Assembly: GCF_003337235.1 (NCBI RefSeq)
Contig: NZ_QPJC01000001.1
Span: 218,919-282,918 of the forward strand
Direction of reading: 5' to 3'
From: Halopolyspora algeriensis
Lineage (GTDB): Bacteria > Actinomycetota > Actinomycetes > Mycobacteriales > Pseudonocardiaceae
DNA length: 64,000 nucleotides
The notes beneath the pieces were generated by a model. The model saw only the letters and a program-made list of their open reading frames with translations, was not told the DNA's origin and ran no database searches. Position 1 is the first letter of the stretch. Every line of letters begins with the position of its first letter. Shown piece after piece: positions 37,906-47,824 of the stretch. The position numbers and the translations under genes were made by a program.

Positions 37906-39036
37906 TCAATACCCGACCAGCAGCAATGCCGCGGGTGAGACGGTACAGACCAGACCGACCAGCACGGCCAGCAGGATCGTCTGCAGATCGTCGGTGCGCA
38001 GGAACCTGCGGGCGATCAGCACCAGAGCACCGGTGACGGCCAGTGCGGCGACCAGTGCGGCCACCGGAATGGCGGTCCACAACCAGCGGAAGCCGACCCA
38101 GACCGCACCACCACCGAGCAGGCCGGCACCGACCTGCGTGATCAGCGTGAGCCACTCCCGGAGCGGAGAATGCCGGGGGGAGTACCCCTCCTCGGTTTCG
38201 AACTCCTCGTCGAGGTAATCCTCGGCATCCATTCCCGCAGGCAGTTCCGTGGAGATATTGCGGGAATAGCGGCCACCGAAGTCCCCGTCGGGGTCGTCTT
38301 CGTCGAGGCCCTCGTCACCGAAGAAGTGGCCATCGGCGGCGCCGCTTTCGACCTCGCCGTCGAAGAGGGCGTACTCGTCCTGGTATGCGCCGCCGGATTC
38401 GACGAGTTCCCCGGTGTCCTGCCTGCCCGGCAGGACCGTGCCGTTCGCGCCCCCTGCATGCCCCCGCGCGCCGTTGGATCCCTGCACACCGTCGGTGCCG
38501 CCCGGTGCCTGCTGCACCGTGCCGTGGACCGAGGGGAACTGCTCGGTGGCACTCTCGTCCTTGGGCCGGACGGGCGCAGCGATCTCGCTTCCGTCATGTC
38601 CCGCCGCTCCCGTGGGGGCGGGGGGGGAGACGGCCGGTATGGCGGAGGTGTCCGCCGGTACCGGTGACGGGGATACCGGGGGTGGTTCGGGGCGCTCGGA
38701 CACGGCCGGTTGCTGTGCCGTGGTCTCGACGTCCGCGGATGCCGGCTCGGCCGCCGCACCGGGCTGCGGGGAAGGAGCCGTGCCTACGCCGTTACCGCTG
38801 CCGCGGGTGAAATGGGGCCCTTCGGCCTGAGGTGTTTCTTCCTGGGGCGGCACGGGACGCATCCGCCCGCTGTCGGAGTTCACCCGCTCGATGATCGCCT
38901 GCGGGGCGGTATCGGTCGGGTCCTCGGCCCGCCTGCGACGCCGACGGGCGCTGCGTTGTGAACCACCACCGTGCTGGGCGAGCAGCTCGGCGACAGTGCG
39001 CTGGCTGGGGTGCTCGGACCCGCTGTCCCGACTCAT
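37906..39036 (-). CDS. Membrane protein with long disordered N terminus (Rv0497-like)
   Basis: A 376-residue protein. Residues 1-265 are disordered and Pro/Ser/Gly/Asp-rich after a short conserved start (TVAELLAQHGG and a cluster of six basic residues). The C-terminal 100 residues hold three or four helices (LITQVGAGLLGGGAVWVGF, IPVAALVAALAVTGALVLIA, ILLAVLVGLVCTVSPAALLLVGY). The order matches Rv0497. A GTG 9 bases upstream is an alternative start. Function unknown. Confidence 0.75.
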   Translation of the reverse strand: MSRDSGSEHPSQRTVAELLAQHGGGSQRSARRRRRRAEDPTDTAPQAIIERVNSDSGRMRPVPPQEETPQAEGPHFTRGSGNGVGTAPSPQPGAAAEPASADVETTAQQPAVSERPEPPPVSPSPVPADTSAIPAVSPPAPTGAAGHDGSEIAAPVRPKDESATEQFPSVHGTVQQAPGGTDGVQGSNGARGHAGGANGTVLPGRQDTGELVESGGAYQDEYALFDGEVESGAADGHFFGDEGLDEDDPDGDFGGRYSRNISTELPAGMDAEDYLDEEFETEEGYSPRHSPLREWLTLITQVGAGLLGGGAVWVGFRWLWTAIPVAALVAALAVTGALVLIARRFLRTDDLQTILLAVLVGLVCTVSPAALLLVGY

Positions 39037-39328
39037 CGACTCCACCGTGCCCTGTGCTGGGCTTTCCGTCCAGTCTGCCTATCCGCTTGCCGGTCACTGC
39101 GAGTATCCCCCTGTTGCCAGGGTGCGACATTGGCAGCGATCTCGCAGCACGGTCGTCACCGTTCGCGTGGTCCGAGCGCCGCAGGACCGCTCTCCGCCGC
39201 AGCGCCCGGGGGCGGATGCCGAACTCCTCGAGTGGCGGAGCTCGCACGGTGACCTGAGCTACCACGCTACCGGTCGCCGCCGGACGACGAGTCGGCAACC
39301 ACCGTCACGGAGCGCTGCAAGCGGCCCC

Positions 39329-40009
39329 TCAGATCTCGAACTTGTAACCGAGTCCTCGCACGGTCACCAGGTGACGGGGGTCGGCCGGATCGGGCTCGAG
39401 CTTGGAGCGCAACCGTTTGATGTGCACGTCGAGGGTCTTGGTGTCGCCGACGTAATCGGCGCCCCACACCCGGTCGATCAGTTGCGCGCGAGTGAGGACG
39501 CGCCCGACGTTGCGCAGGAGGTACTCGAGCAGGTCGAACTCCTTGAGCGGCAGGCTGACCTCCTCGCCGGAGACGGTCACCACGTGACGTTCGACATCCA
39601 TCCGCACGGGGCCTGCTTCGAGGGTCCGGTTCGACGGGTCCTCGGTCTCTCCGCCACGCCGCAGGACGGCCCGCACCCGCGCGATGAGTTCGCGTGCCGA
39701 GTACGGCTTGGTGACGTAGTCGTCGGCACCCAGTTCCAGACCGACGACGCGGTCGATCTCGGCATCCCGCGCGGTCACCATGATCACGGGTACCGCCGAA
39801 CGCTGCCGAATCTGCTTGCACACGTCCGTACCGCTCATCCCGGGCAGCATCAGGTCGAGCAGGACGATGTCCGCACCGTTGCGGTCGAATTCCTCCAGGG
39901 CCTGCTGCCCGTCGGTGGTCACCGCGGGGGTGAAGCCCTCCTTGCGGAGCATGAAGGCCAGCGGGTCGGCGAAGGACTCCTCGTCCTCCACGATCAGCAC
40001 CCTGGTCAC
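39329..40009 (-). CDS. regX3: Response regulator RegX3
   Basis: A 226-residue OmpR/PhoB-family regulator. The receiver has D9/E10, phosphoacceptor D52 in VLLDLMLPGMSG and K101 in DDYVTKPYSA. The winged-helix domain contains LPLKEFDLLEYLLRN and VHIKRLRSKLEPDP. Its sequence and position next to senX3 identify RegX3, the phosphate-starvation regulator. The GTG at 40009 has GGAGGAG 5 bases upstream and overlaps the senX3 stop by 4 bases. Confidence 0.93.
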   Translation of the reverse strand: MTRVLIVEDEESFADPLAFMLRKEGFTPAVTTDGQQALEEFDRNGADIVLLDLMLPGMSGTDVCKQIRQRSAVPVIMVTARDAEIDRVVGLELGADDYVTKPYSARELIARVRAVLRRGGETEDPSNRTLEAGPVRMDVERHVVTVSGEEVSLPLKEFDLLEYLLRNVGRVLTRAQLIDRVWGADYVGDTKTLDVHIKRLRSKLEPDPADPRHLVTVRGLGYKFEI

Positions 40010-41325
40010 CGGACTCCTCCCGTTTCGACGGCTCTGAACCCGTCCACGCTTTCGACCATGGAATGTACGGCTGCCACTGCGCCACCGGGCTCGGCGGCAG
40101 AGGCAGCATCGGCTGTGGGGGCGTCCTCGGCCGCCGGTACGGTCTCGCTCTCGCTCGCGGAGTGCCGAGGCACTCTGAGCGTGAAGGTGGAGCCGGTGCC
40201 GGGGCGACTCCACAACGCCACTTCGCCGCCGTGGTTGGCGGCAACATGCTTGACGATGGCCAGCCCGAGTCCGGTCCCCCCGGTGGCCCTGGAGCGGGCC
40301 GGGTCCACGCGGAAGAAACGTTCGAAGACGCGCTGCTGGTCCTCCGGCTCGATCCCGATGCCTCTGTCGGTGACGGCGATTTCGACGAAGTCACCGTTGA
40401 GCCGCCTGCTGATCGAGACCGGGCTGCCGTCCGGTGAGTAGGAAACGGCGTTGTCGACGAGGTTGCTCAGCGCGGTCACCAGCAGAGTGCGGTCGCCGTC
40501 CAGAAGCAGATCGCTGGACTCGTCGACGGTGATGTCGATTCCGGCGGATTCCGCGGAGACGCGGCAGCGCTCGAGAGCTTCCTCGACGACCCCGTCGACG
40601 TCGACGGTGTTCAGTTCGGGCAGCGATTCCGCTCCCTGCAGGCGCGACAGGGCGATCAGTTCGGAGACCAGGGTTCCGAGGCGGGTCGACTCGTGCAGGA
40701 TCTTGGTGGCGAAGTGGCGGACTTCCTCGGGGTCGTCGGCGGCGTCGAGCACGGTCTCGGCGAGCAGGGCGAGCGCGCCCACGGGGGTTTTGAGCTCGTG
40801 GCTGACATTGGCGACGAAGTCACGACGGGTCGCTTCCAGCCGCACGGCATCGGACTCGTCGGCGGCGTCGACGACGGCGAACCCGTCCCCCAGAGGCCGC
40901 GCCTCGCCGTGGACCGCGGAGGGTGTTCTGCCGGCCAGTGCGGTCCGCTCCCTCGGTGACAGGTCCACCGTCACCGGCTCACCGGACTCGAGCGCCTGTT
41001 CGGCGGCCTCGCGAGCGCGCGCGTCGGCCCGGTTGTCGGTGATGAAGCCCAGTTCGTCGGCGCGCGGGTTGTGGACCACCACGTCGCCGAACCTGTTGAG
41101 CACGACCACACCGTTGTTGGTGGAGTGCACCAGCCGCTGGAGAAGTTCGGCGACGGTGGGGCCTTGCGGTCGGTTGCGGTCGTATCGGTGTCGAGCGTGG
41201 GCGAGCCAGAAGCCACCCACCAAACCAAGCATCAGCACGCCGAGCAACAGGGCGGCATAGCCCAATACGGTCACACCCGCATCGTAAGCAGGTACTACCG
41301 GGGCAGGACCACCCTTCAGGGCCAT
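40006..41325 (-). CDS. senX3: Sensor histidine kinase SenX3
   Basis: A 439-residue membrane kinase: one N-terminal helix (VTVLGYAALLLGVLMLGLVGG), a PAS-like region with NNGVVVLNRFGDVVVHNPRA, the DHp box FVANVSHELKTPVGAL (His at about 176) and the ATPase boxes NLVDNAVSYSPDG, DRGIGIEPEDQQRVFERFFRVD and GGTGLGLAIVKH. The C terminus adds an Ala/Glu-rich tail. A GTG at 41274 would start just before the helix and may be the true start. It partners RegX3 in phosphate sensing. Confidence 0.92.
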   Translation of the reverse strand: MALKGGPAPVVPAYDAGVTVLGYAALLLGVLMLGLVGGFWLAHARHRYDRNRPQGPTVAELLQRLVHSTNNGVVVLNRFGDVVVHNPRADELGFITDNRADARAREAAEQALESGEPVTVDLSPRERTALAGRTPSAVHGEARPLGDGFAVVDAADESDAVRLEATRRDFVANVSHELKTPVGALALLAETVLDAADDPEEVRHFATKILHESTRLGTLVSELIALSRLQGAESLPELNTVDVDGVVEEALERCRVSAESAGIDITVDESSDLLLDGDRTLLVTALSNLVDNAVSYSPDGSPVSISRRLNGDFVEIAVTDRGIGIEPEDQQRVFERFFRVDPARSRATGGTGLGLAIVKHVAANHGGEVALWSRPGTGSTFTLRVPRHSASESETVPAAEDAPTADAASAAEPGGAVAAVHSMVESVDGFRAVETGGVR

Positions 41326-41500
41326 TCAGTGATGCCTGTGACACCCGAAGTGGGCGATTTCACCCGTGGTTCACTTCCGGTACGGCGTCGGTCCGTCCGG
41401 AAGTCGGGTGAGCGACTCCCCATCGACGCGTGCCGGACACACACCCGCGCCTCGTTGTTCGTTCGGGTGCCACCCGTGCCGGTTCGGCCGTGTGGGCGGG

Positions 41501-41537
41501 GTGGTTCCGGCCCGGCACCGGGCAGGGCCGGAACCAC
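41501..41537. terminator. Perfect 13-bp hairpin after gpmA
   Basis: GTGGTTCCGGCCC (41501-41513) pairs perfectly with 41525-41537 across an 11-base loop, directly downstream of the gpmA stop on the minus strand. There is no U-tract, as is common for GC-rich actinobacterial terminators. Confidence 0.65.
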
Positions 41538-41544
41538 CGGCCGC

Positions 41545-42294
41545 TCAGCGGCCTTGCTTGGCCACCGAAGCCACCGCCGCCTCGGCGGCCTCCGGGTCGA
41601 GGTACGTGCCACCGCGAACCGTCGGAACCAGGTCGTCGTCCAGGTCGTAGCGCAGCGGGATCCCGGTGGGAATGTTCAACCCCGAGATGTCCTCGTCCGA
41701 GATCCCGTCGAGGTGCTTGACCAGCGCGCGCAGCGAGTTCCCGTGCGCGGCGACGAGCACCGTCCTGCCTGCCCGCAGGTCGGGGACGATCACCGATTCC
41801 CAGTACGGCAGGAGCCGGACCACGACATCCTTGAGGCACTCCGTGCGCGGGATGTCGGTGCCGAGGTCGGCATAGCGGGGATCGGAGTCCTGGCTGTACT
41901 CGTCTCCCGGTTCGATCTCCGGCGGCGGAGTGTCGTAGGAACGCCGCCAGAGCATGAACTGCTCCTCGCCGTAGGTCTCGAGCGTCTGTTTCTTGTTCTT
42001 GCCCTGCAGGGCACCGTAGTGGCGCTCGTTGAGGCGCCAGTCGCGCCGCACCGGAATCCAGTGCCGGTCGGCGGCGTCCAGGGAGATGTTGGCGGTGGTG
42101 ATGGCACGGCGCAGCAGCGAGGTGTGCAGCACGTCCGGGAGCACATCCGCTTCCCGCAGGAGCTCACCGCCCCGTTGTGCTTCCGCCTCGCCCTTCTCCG
42201 ACAGCGGAACGTCCACCCAGCCGGTGAACAGGTTCTCGGCGTTCCACGTGCTCTCACCGTGCCGAAGCAGCACCAGGGTCCCGACAGCAGTCAT
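41545..42294 (-). CDS. gpmA: 2,3-bisphosphoglycerate-dependent phosphoglycerate mutase
   Basis: Interconverts 3- and 2-phosphoglycerate in glycolysis. The 249-residue product has [19 protein letters not shown] (catalytic H12), [24 protein letters not shown] and [15 protein letters not shown]. The start lies 6 bases after TAACCT with no Shine-Dalgarno sequence, so the mRNA is probably leaderless. It stands upstream of senX3-regX3, as in mycobacteria. Confidence 0.95.
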   Translation of the reverse strand: MTAVGTLVLLRHGESTWNAENLFTGWVDVPLSEKGEAEAQRGGELLREADVLPDVLHTSLLRRAITTANISLDAADRHWIPVRRDWRLNERHYGALQGKNKKQTLETYGEEQFMLWRRSYDTPPPEIEPGDEYSQDSDPRYADLGTDIPRTECLKDVVVRLLPYWESVIVPDLRAGRTVLVAAHGNSLRALVKHLDGISDEDISGLNIPTGIPLRYDLDDDLVPTVRGGTYLDPEAAEAAVASVAKQGR

Positions 42295-42366
42295 ACCCTC
42301 AGGTTATCCCCGGCGACCACGGCTCGAAGGGCGGCGGTGGGGCAGCCGTCCTCTTACGGGTCCTTG

Positions 42367-42558
42367 TCAGAATGGTTTTGCACGAGTGATCAGCCTGAGC
42401 AAAGCGACCGGCTCCGGCTGTTTCAGTTCGTTGCCCCAGCTGGGGCATATGCAAGGCAGGGGGCCGCGTGATGGAGAGTCGCTACCTGATGTGGCCTCCA
42501 ACGCCGCAAGGCGCCATCTGAGAAGGCGGTTCACCGACCACCGCGCCAGGCCGATCAT
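42367..42558 (-). CDS. Small basic ORF within repeat copy A
   Basis: A 63-residue frame starting 9 bases after the OsmC stop, with GAGGAG 8 bases before the ATG. The peptide begins MIGLARWSVNRLLRWRLAAL and ends LLRLITRAKPF. The matching element at 50618-50795 can encode a similar peptide but lacks this ATG. Function unknown, and the coding status is uncertain because the underlying DNA is a repeat. Confidence 0.4.
   Translation of the reverse strand: MIGLARWSVNRLLRWRLAALEATSGSDSPSRGPLPCICPSWGNELKQPEPVALLRLITRAKPF
42370..42548 (-). repeat. About 180-bp repeat, copy A (minus orientation)
   Basis: Copy A resembles 50618-50795 in the opposite orientation. Both ends are well conserved (GAACCGCC then CGCCTTGCGGCGTTG near one end; GCTCAGGCTGATCA near the other) and the middle is divergent. 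Each copy lies just downstream of a stop codon and reads in the same direction as that gene (OsmC here, DUF2505 for copy B). Confidence 0.7.
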
Positions 42559-42569
42559 GAAAGCACTCC

Positions 42570-43001
42570 TCACACCAGCGTGGCGTCGAGGGTGATGGTG
42601 GTCCCCGCCAGCGCGGCCGAGACCGGGCAGATTTCCTTGGCTTTCTGCGCGGCCTCGTCGAACGTGGTCCGGTCGGCTCCCGGCACCGTGGCCCGCACGG
42701 TCAGCGCGATCCCGGTGATGGCGTAGCCACCACCGCTTTGGCCGAAGGTGACCTCGGCGCTGGTGTCGATCGTCTGCGGCGGGGTGCCCGCCTCGGTGAG
42801 CAGGCCGGAGAGCTGCATCGAGTAGCAGGACGAGTGCGCAGCGGCGACGAGTTCCTCCGGGCTGGTCCGCCCCTCCGGCTCCGCGGTGCGGCTCGACCAC
42901 GACACGGGGAACCGGCCCGAGTTGGAGGAGTCCAGCGTCACGGTTCCGGAGCCGGAACTCAGGTCTCCGCTCCAGGTGGTGGTCGCGTTGCGATCGGCCA
43001 T
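42570..43001 (-). CDS. OsmC/Ohr-family peroxidase
   Basis: A 143-residue OsmC-type protein that reduces organic hydroperoxides through two cysteines: C59 in AAHSSCYSMQLSGLL and a second in KAKEICPVSAAL. The conserved Glu/Arg pair lies in GRTSPEELVAAA. The ATG at 43001 gives the typical N terminus MADRNATTTWSGDL. It is a single gene between gpmA and the YbjN-like gene. Confidence 0.88.
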   Translation of the reverse strand: MADRNATTTWSGDLSSGSGTVTLDSSNSGRFPVSWSSRTAEPEGRTSPEELVAAAHSSCYSMQLSGLLTEAGTPPQTIDTSAEVTFGQSGGGYAITGIALTVRATVPGADRTTFDEAAQKAKEICPVSAALAGTTITLDATLV

Positions 43002-43517
43002 CGCGGTACTCCGTTCACGTTCGTGTCGATGTCCGGCTTCGCGACCAGCCTGCCGCACCGTGCGAGCTCCCGCACGAGAGCGCAGGTGTGATCGCACAGT
43101 TACCGAATAACCGCCATGGCGTTACCCCAAACGTGGTGTCTGTCACTAATCACCGGCAAGTAGGGACAGTGTTGCCTCGCAGCGTTACTTTTTCGGGCAA
43201 ACATCACTCGAACGGAGTAAAGCGGTGCTCTTGTGGCTACCGCTTGACTCTGCGAAGTTGACAGCGCCCTTTCGTGATCGGCTCCCACGCACTCCCCGAT
43301 CGCGTGAGGGTGTGAGCGCGGTTCGTCTCCCCCTTCGGGCCGCGCCCGCCGGGTCACGGGCACCCCCCGCCCGTAAGGCCCGCTATGGCGGAACCCATCG
43401 CGGGGCGGCTCGAGCTCGCGACTCCCCCTCTCTCCCGAGCCGCCCCGCGCGGGCTCCCGCCGAGATTCGGCGAGCGTGCAAGGCCCCGAACCCGACCGGA
43501 CCCGATCCGTGCGCTCA
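43002..43517. other. Intergenic region between YbjN-like and OsmC genes
   Basis: About 516 bases with no convincing gene. It contains the OsmC promoter side (43002-43250, somewhat AT-richer, with TTGACA-like sequence near 43257) and a strong GC-rich hairpin at 43400-43448 that follows the mshA-ybjN unit. Confidence 0.5.
43400..43448. terminator. Perfect 13-bp GC-rich hairpin
   Basis: GCGGGGCGGCTCG (43400-43412) pairs with 43436-43448, 70 bases past the YbjN-like stop. It is a likely terminator of the mshA-ybjN unit. No U-tract. Confidence 0.55.
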
Positions 43518-44036
43518 CTACCTCTCGGAGAGGGGCGGTACAGGACCGTCGCGCTCGACGAGTTGGCGGAACGCCTGCAGATTCGCCAGCGACTCCCCGC
43601 GCGACTCGCGCCAACCCCATTCGCGTCGAATGGCCGTGGCGAAGCCGAGTTCCAGCAGGGTGTTGAAGTCGCCGTCGGCGGCTTCCAGGACCTGCCCGAG
43701 GAGCCGGTCGAGTTCGGTCTCGGTCACGGCATGCAACCCGACCCGCCCGATCAGGTAGATGTCGCCGGTGCTGTCGAGTGTGTAGTGCACACCGTAGAGG
43801 CGGGCATTGCGCTGCAGCATGTACCGGTAGACCTCCTCGTGGGCCTCGTCCGGCTGCCTGCACACGAACGCCTCCACCAGGAGGGCGTGCTCGGCGACGA
43901 TGAGCCAGCAGTTGGTCTGCAACTTGCGGGTTCCGGGCAGCGTGACGAAGAACCTGCCCTCGTCCGCGTGCTCGTACTGCAGCGAACTCGCGTCCAGCGT
44001 TGCCTGGATGACCGTGTCGAGCGCCGTGGAAGTCAC
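43518..44036 (-). CDS. YbjN domain protein
   Basis: A 172-residue YbjN-like protein ([21 protein letters not shown], then [40 protein letters not shown] and [13 protein letters not shown]). It matches Rv0487 in position after mshA. YbjN proteins are linked to type III secretion-chaperone-like folds, but the role is unknown. The GTG at 44036 overlaps the mshA stop by 4 bases. Confidence 0.85.
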   Translation of the reverse strand: MTSTALDTVIQATLDASSLQYEHADEGRFFVTLPGTRKLQTNCWLIVAEHALLVEAFVCRQPDEAHEEVYRYMLQRNARLYGVHYTLDSTGDIYLIGRVGLHAVTETELDRLLGQVLEAADGDFNTLLELGFATAIRREWGWRESRGESLANLQAFRQLVERDGPVPPLSER

Positions 44037-45328
44037 GCCGTCGCCTCCTGGAGTCGGAACCGGTGATGGAATGCCATCTTCGCCCGTGCATAGGTCTCCA
44101 GCAGCGCCTCGGTCGTGTGCTGCCAGGAGAACCGGGCGGCATGGGCGGTGGTCGCCGCGGCCAGTCGTGCCCGCCACTCCGGCCGGAGCACGGCCGATCC
44201 CAGCGCATCGGCCCACTGCTCCGTACCGTGCCCGGACACCAGCAGGCCGGAAACGTTGTCGTCGACCGCCACGGGCAACCCACCGACCTCGGCAGCCACG
44301 ACCGGCGTACCGCAGGCCTGCGCCTCCAGGGCGACCAGACCGAAGGATTCGCTGTAACTGGGTACGGCCACCACGTCGGCGGCTCGGTACACCTCGGCCA
44401 GCTCCTGTCCGCCCTGCGGGGGGAGGAACCGCACGACATCGGCGATCCCGAGTTCGGCGGCAAGCTGGTGCAGGGACTCGGGACGCTCCATTCCGCTGCC
44501 GGACGGCCCGCCGACGACGAGCACGAGCAGGCGACTCCGCAGTTCCGGGTGCCGAGCCAGCAGCTCGGCCGTGGAGCGCAGCAGGACATCGGGCCCCTTC
44601 AACGGCTGGATCCGGCCGACGAAAGCGAGCACGACGGCATCCTGCCCGAGTCCGAATGCGGCCCGGGCCCGGGTTCGGTCGCCCGGTGTGAACCGCTGCA
44701 GGTCCACTCCCGGCGGAATGGTGGCCACGCTGCCCGGATCGGCATCGTAGAGATCGATCAGCTCCCCGGCCTCGACGCCGGTGTTGGCGACGAGCCGATC
44801 GGCATCGGCAACGACCTGTTCCTCACCGACGACGCGGACCCGTGGTTCGGGCGTGTCCCCGTCGGCCAGCGCGTTGTTCTTGACCTTGGCCAACGTGTGG
44901 GCGGTGTGCACCAGGGGAACGCCCCACCGTTCCCTCGCCAGCCACCCCACCTGGCCGGACAGCCAGTAGTGCGAGTGCACGATGTCGTAGTAGCCGGGCT
45001 CGTGACGTGCTTCCACACGCAGAGCCGCAGCGGCGAACGCACACAACTGCGCGGGCAGGTCGTTCTTGCCGAGCCCCTCGAAGGGACCTGCGACGACGCT
45101 GCGCACCGTCACGCCGGGAGCCAGTTCCGCCACCGAGGGAGTCTCCGACGACGTCGCCCTGGTGAAGATCTCGACCTCGGTGCCGAGCGCGGCCATCCGA
45201 GTGGCGGTCTGTGTGATGTAGACGTTCATGCCGCCCGCGTCACCGGTTCCCGGTTGTTCCAGCGGCGAGGTGTGCAACGAGAACACGGCGACGCGCCGCG
45301 GACGCATTCGGAGTGTGGTGGTAGTCAT
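44033..45328 (-). CDS. mshA: D-inositol-3-phosphate glycosyltransferase (mycothiol synthesis)
   Basis: Starts mycothiol synthesis by transferring GlcNAc from UDP-GlcNAc to inositol-3-phosphate. The 431-residue GT4 protein has the MshA signature [26 protein letters not shown], then [31 protein letters not shown], and the nucleotide-binding [19 protein letters not shown] (split over the E-x7-E motif). It indicates a mycothiol-based redox buffer. Confidence 0.95.
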   Translation of the reverse strand: MTTTTLRMRPRRVAVFSLHTSPLEQPGTGDAGGMNVYITQTATRMAALGTEVEIFTRATSSETPSVAELAPGVTVRSVVAGPFEGLGKNDLPAQLCAFAAAALRVEARHEPGYYDIVHSHYWLSGQVGWLARERWGVPLVHTAHTLAKVKNNALADGDTPEPRVRVVGEEQVVADADRLVANTGVEAGELIDLYDADPGSVATIPPGVDLQRFTPGDRTRARAAFGLGQDAVVLAFVGRIQPLKGPDVLLRSTAELLARHPELRSRLLVLVVGGPSGSGMERPESLHQLAAELGIADVVRFLPPQGGQELAEVYRAADVVAVPSYSESFGLVALEAQACGTPVVAAEVGGLPVAVDDNVSGLLVSGHGTEQWADALGSAVLRPEWRARLAAATTAHAARFSWQHTTEALLETYARAKMAFHHRFRLQEATA

Positions 45329-45639
45329 CTACTGCCCATCGAAGCCTGTCATGGCGAGCCGAGACCTTCGGGCCCATCGAGTCCCGACACTGCCAGCCTT
45401 CGAAACATTCCGGGACGGAAGGGCCACCGGGGTCAGCGGAGGGCGATCACCACGATTCGTGTTCGCGTTCCTGCTTTTTCGTGTCCGGATCCGATGCGGA
45501 CAACCGGTGCGGGCAGAGCAGCTCACCCGGCAGTTCTGCCCCGCCGCGAGGGCGGACGCCTGCGGGTCACACGACGAGAGGCCACCGGCCGGAAGTGTCG
45601 TTCACCACACTCCCGGCTCGCCCGGCCGAACGGTCGGCG
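45329..45639. other. Intergenic region between L,D-transpeptidase and mshA
   Basis: 311 bases without a convincing gene. It must hold the mshA promoter. An imperfect hairpin near 45508-45543 (GCGGGCAGA paired with TCTGCCCCGC) could terminate the transpeptidase transcript. Confidence 0.4.
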
Positions 45640-46818
45640 TTACAGGGCGGACATGGACTTCCACTGCTGCCAGCTGAGCATCCAGTCGTACACCGCGTAG
45701 CGGGGCGGCATGTCCGTGCTGGATCCCGTGACCTCCACCGGGTCGCCGATCAGGGCGCTGTGGAAGTACTCCTTCGCGTCGGCGTTGGTGAGGTTGATGC
45801 AGCCGTGAGAGGTGTTGCGCCTGCCGATGTTGGCGCGGTTCTCCTCGTTTTCGTGGATGAACTCACCGTGGTTGGAGATCCGCACGGCCCACTTCTTCTT
45901 CACGTCGGTGTAGCCGTACTCGGGATTGTCCATGATCTCGACCGGGTGCTTGGCCATGACGATGTAGGTCCCGTTGTGGGTGTGCAGCTCGGGGTTGCCG
46001 GGCCTGCCGTAGCTGGCCGGATAGCTGGCGAACTGCTCGCCGTTGCGCATGACCACGATGCGATGACTGTCCACATCGGCCTTGACGATCTGGGCACGAC
46101 CGATGGTGAACTCCGTGGTCAGGTCGGCCTTGCCGTACTCACCGTCGCCGTAGTTCACACCGTAGAGGTTCGCCCGCACGCTGACCTCGGTGTGCGCGGG
46201 CCAGTACTCCTTGGGGCGCCAGTCCACCTGCTTGTCGTGCAACCAGGCCCAGGACCCGGTGACCGGTTCGGAGGTCTCCACTTCCAGGGCACGCTGGACC
46301 GCGGCCTTGTTCTCCACCGGCGCATCGAACTTGATGCTGATCGGAATCGCGATGCCCCGTGTCACATCGTCGACGGGGGTGATCGTGGCGCGCACGACCT
46401 CCTTCGGCTGCACGGTGGTGAAGCTTCCCCGCACCGGAACCGTCGTATCGCCCGCGCCGACCGCGCTGCCGCTCCAGGTGTAGGTCTTGCCGTAGCCGAG
46501 ATCCTCGCTGGTGCGCCACGTCGTGCCGTCCTCGGTGAGTTCGCCCTTCACCTTCTCGCCGCTTTCGTTGGTGAGCACGACCTCCTCGAAGTGGCCGCGG
46601 GCCACCGAAACCTCCACCGGTGCGGTGGGGTTGACGTCCGTCGCCCCGTCCGCGGGTTCGAGTCGAACCTGCGGTGGAGGAGGATCCGCTTCCTGCGAAT
46701 CCGGACTCGTGGTCCGACCCCCGACCCCGCAACCGGATACCAACAGCATCACCGCCAGCACTCCGGTGAGCAGAATTCGCACTGACCGCACTTGTGACCG
46801 ACTCCCGACGTTCGACAT
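45640..46818 (-). CDS. L,D-transpeptidase lipoprotein (LprQ/LdtMt5-like)
   Basis: A 392-residue exported protein with lipobox LVSGC (Cys30), two Ig-like domains (about 50-240) and a C-terminal YkuD catalytic domain. The active site is HGCINLTN with C340. It forms 3-3 cross-links in peptidoglycan. Position and layout match LprQ (Rv0483), next to murB and an SDR gene. It diverges from the SDR gene. Confidence 0.92.
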   Translation of the reverse strand: MSNVGSRSQVRSVRILLTGVLAVMLLVSGCGVGGRTTSPDSQEADPPPPQVRLEPADGATDVNPTAPVEVSVARGHFEEVVLTNESGEKVKGELTEDGTTWRTSEDLGYGKTYTWSGSAVGAGDTTVPVRGSFTTVQPKEVVRATITPVDDVTRGIAIPISIKFDAPVENKAAVQRALEVETSEPVTGSWAWLHDKQVDWRPKEYWPAHTEVSVRANLYGVNYGDGEYGKADLTTEFTIGRAQIVKADVDSHRIVVMRNGEQFASYPASYGRPGNPELHTHNGTYIVMAKHPVEIMDNPEYGYTDVKKKWAVRISNHGEFIHENEENRANIGRRNTSHGCINLTNADAKEYFHSALIGDPVEVTGSSTDMPPRYAVYDWMLSWQQWKSMSAL

Positions 46819-46972
46819 CCGTTCTCACTTCAGCCATCGCTGCGGATGCGCAGCACTCCCTCCTCGGAGGACGCTTGGCAAGGAGGGCAGGATGCTCGGC
46901 CCGCACATGATGCGGATCACAACAGCCGGAATGCGCCCAACTCGTCCACAACATCTGCGGGAGGATCACCAC

Positions 46973-47779
46973 GTGAGCACTACACCGGAGTCTACGGCAG
47001 CAAGCACGGGCTCGCCCGACGCGACGGGAACCTCCACCTCGCCCGACCAGCAACGTTGGGCGGTGGTCACAGGAGCAAGTTCGGGTATCGGCGCAGCCAC
47101 CGCGCGGCGACTCGCCACCGAAGGTTTCCGCGTCGTCATGGGAGCTCGACGGGTCGAACGGCTGGAACGACTGGCCGAGGAGACCGGGGGCCTGGCGGTC
47201 GAACTCGACGTGACCGACGCGGATTCGGTGGCGGCTTTCGTCGAGCGTGTCCCCGAATGCCATGTCCTGGTCAACAATGCGGGAGGCGCGAAGGGCACGG
47301 CCGCGGTCGCCGAGGCCGACGAGGACGACTGGCGGTGGATGTGGGAGACGAACGTGCTGGGCACGTTGCGGTTGACGAAGGCGCTGCTGCCGAAGCTGGT
47401 CTCCTGTGGAAACGGGCACGTGCTGACGGTGACGTCGGTCGCCGCCCTGGAAACCTACGACAACGGTTCCGGCTACACCTCGGCCAAGCACGCCCAGGCC
47501 GCGCTGCACCGGACATTGCGCGGAGAACACCTCGGCGAACCCGTCCGGTTCACCGAGATCGCTCCCGGGCTGGTGGAAACGGAGTTCTCCGAGGTCCGCT
47601 ACGGCGGTGACACCGAGCGTGCGGCAGCGGTCTACCGTGGTCTGACGCCGTTGACGGCCGAGGACGTTGCCGACGTGATCGCTTTCGCGGCGACCCGGCC
47701 CGCGCACGTCAACCTGGACCAGATCGTGCTCAAGCCCCGCGATCAGGCATCGGCCACCCGCGCCCACCGGGAGCCCTGA
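46973..47779 (+). CDS. Short-chain dehydrogenase/reductase
   Basis: A 268-residue classical SDR: VVTGASSGIGAATARRL (cofactor loop), NNAGGAKGT, and the catalytic Ser-Tyr-Lys set in TSVAALETYDNGSGYTSAK. The C-terminal VNLDQIVLKPRDQ fits the YdfG/serine dehydrogenase subgroup. The GTG at 46973 has GGGAGG upstream. It corresponds to Rv0484c. The substrate is unknown. Confidence 0.88.
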   Translation: MSTTPESTAASTGSPDATGTSTSPDQQRWAVVTGASSGIGAATARRLATEGFRVVMGARRVERLERLAEETGGLAVELDVTDADSVAAFVERVPECHVLVNNAGGAKGTAAVAEADEDDWRWMWETNVLGTLRLTKALLPKLVSCGNGHVLTVTSVAALETYDNGSGYTSAKHAQAALHRTLRGEHLGEPVRFTEIAPGLVETEFSEVRYGGDTERAAAVYRGLTPLTAEDVADVIAFAATRPAHVNLDQIVLKPRDQASATRAHREP

Positions 47780-47824
47780 ACAGGTCCCTGCCGGGGCGGC
47801 GGTTCGCGAAACCGCCCACGCAGG

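Noticed and set aside
46650-46680. tRNA-like T-loop sequence GGTTCGAGTCGAACC
   Set aside because: It lies within the L,D-transpeptidase gene and has no cloverleaf around it. No tRNA or rRNA was found in the window.
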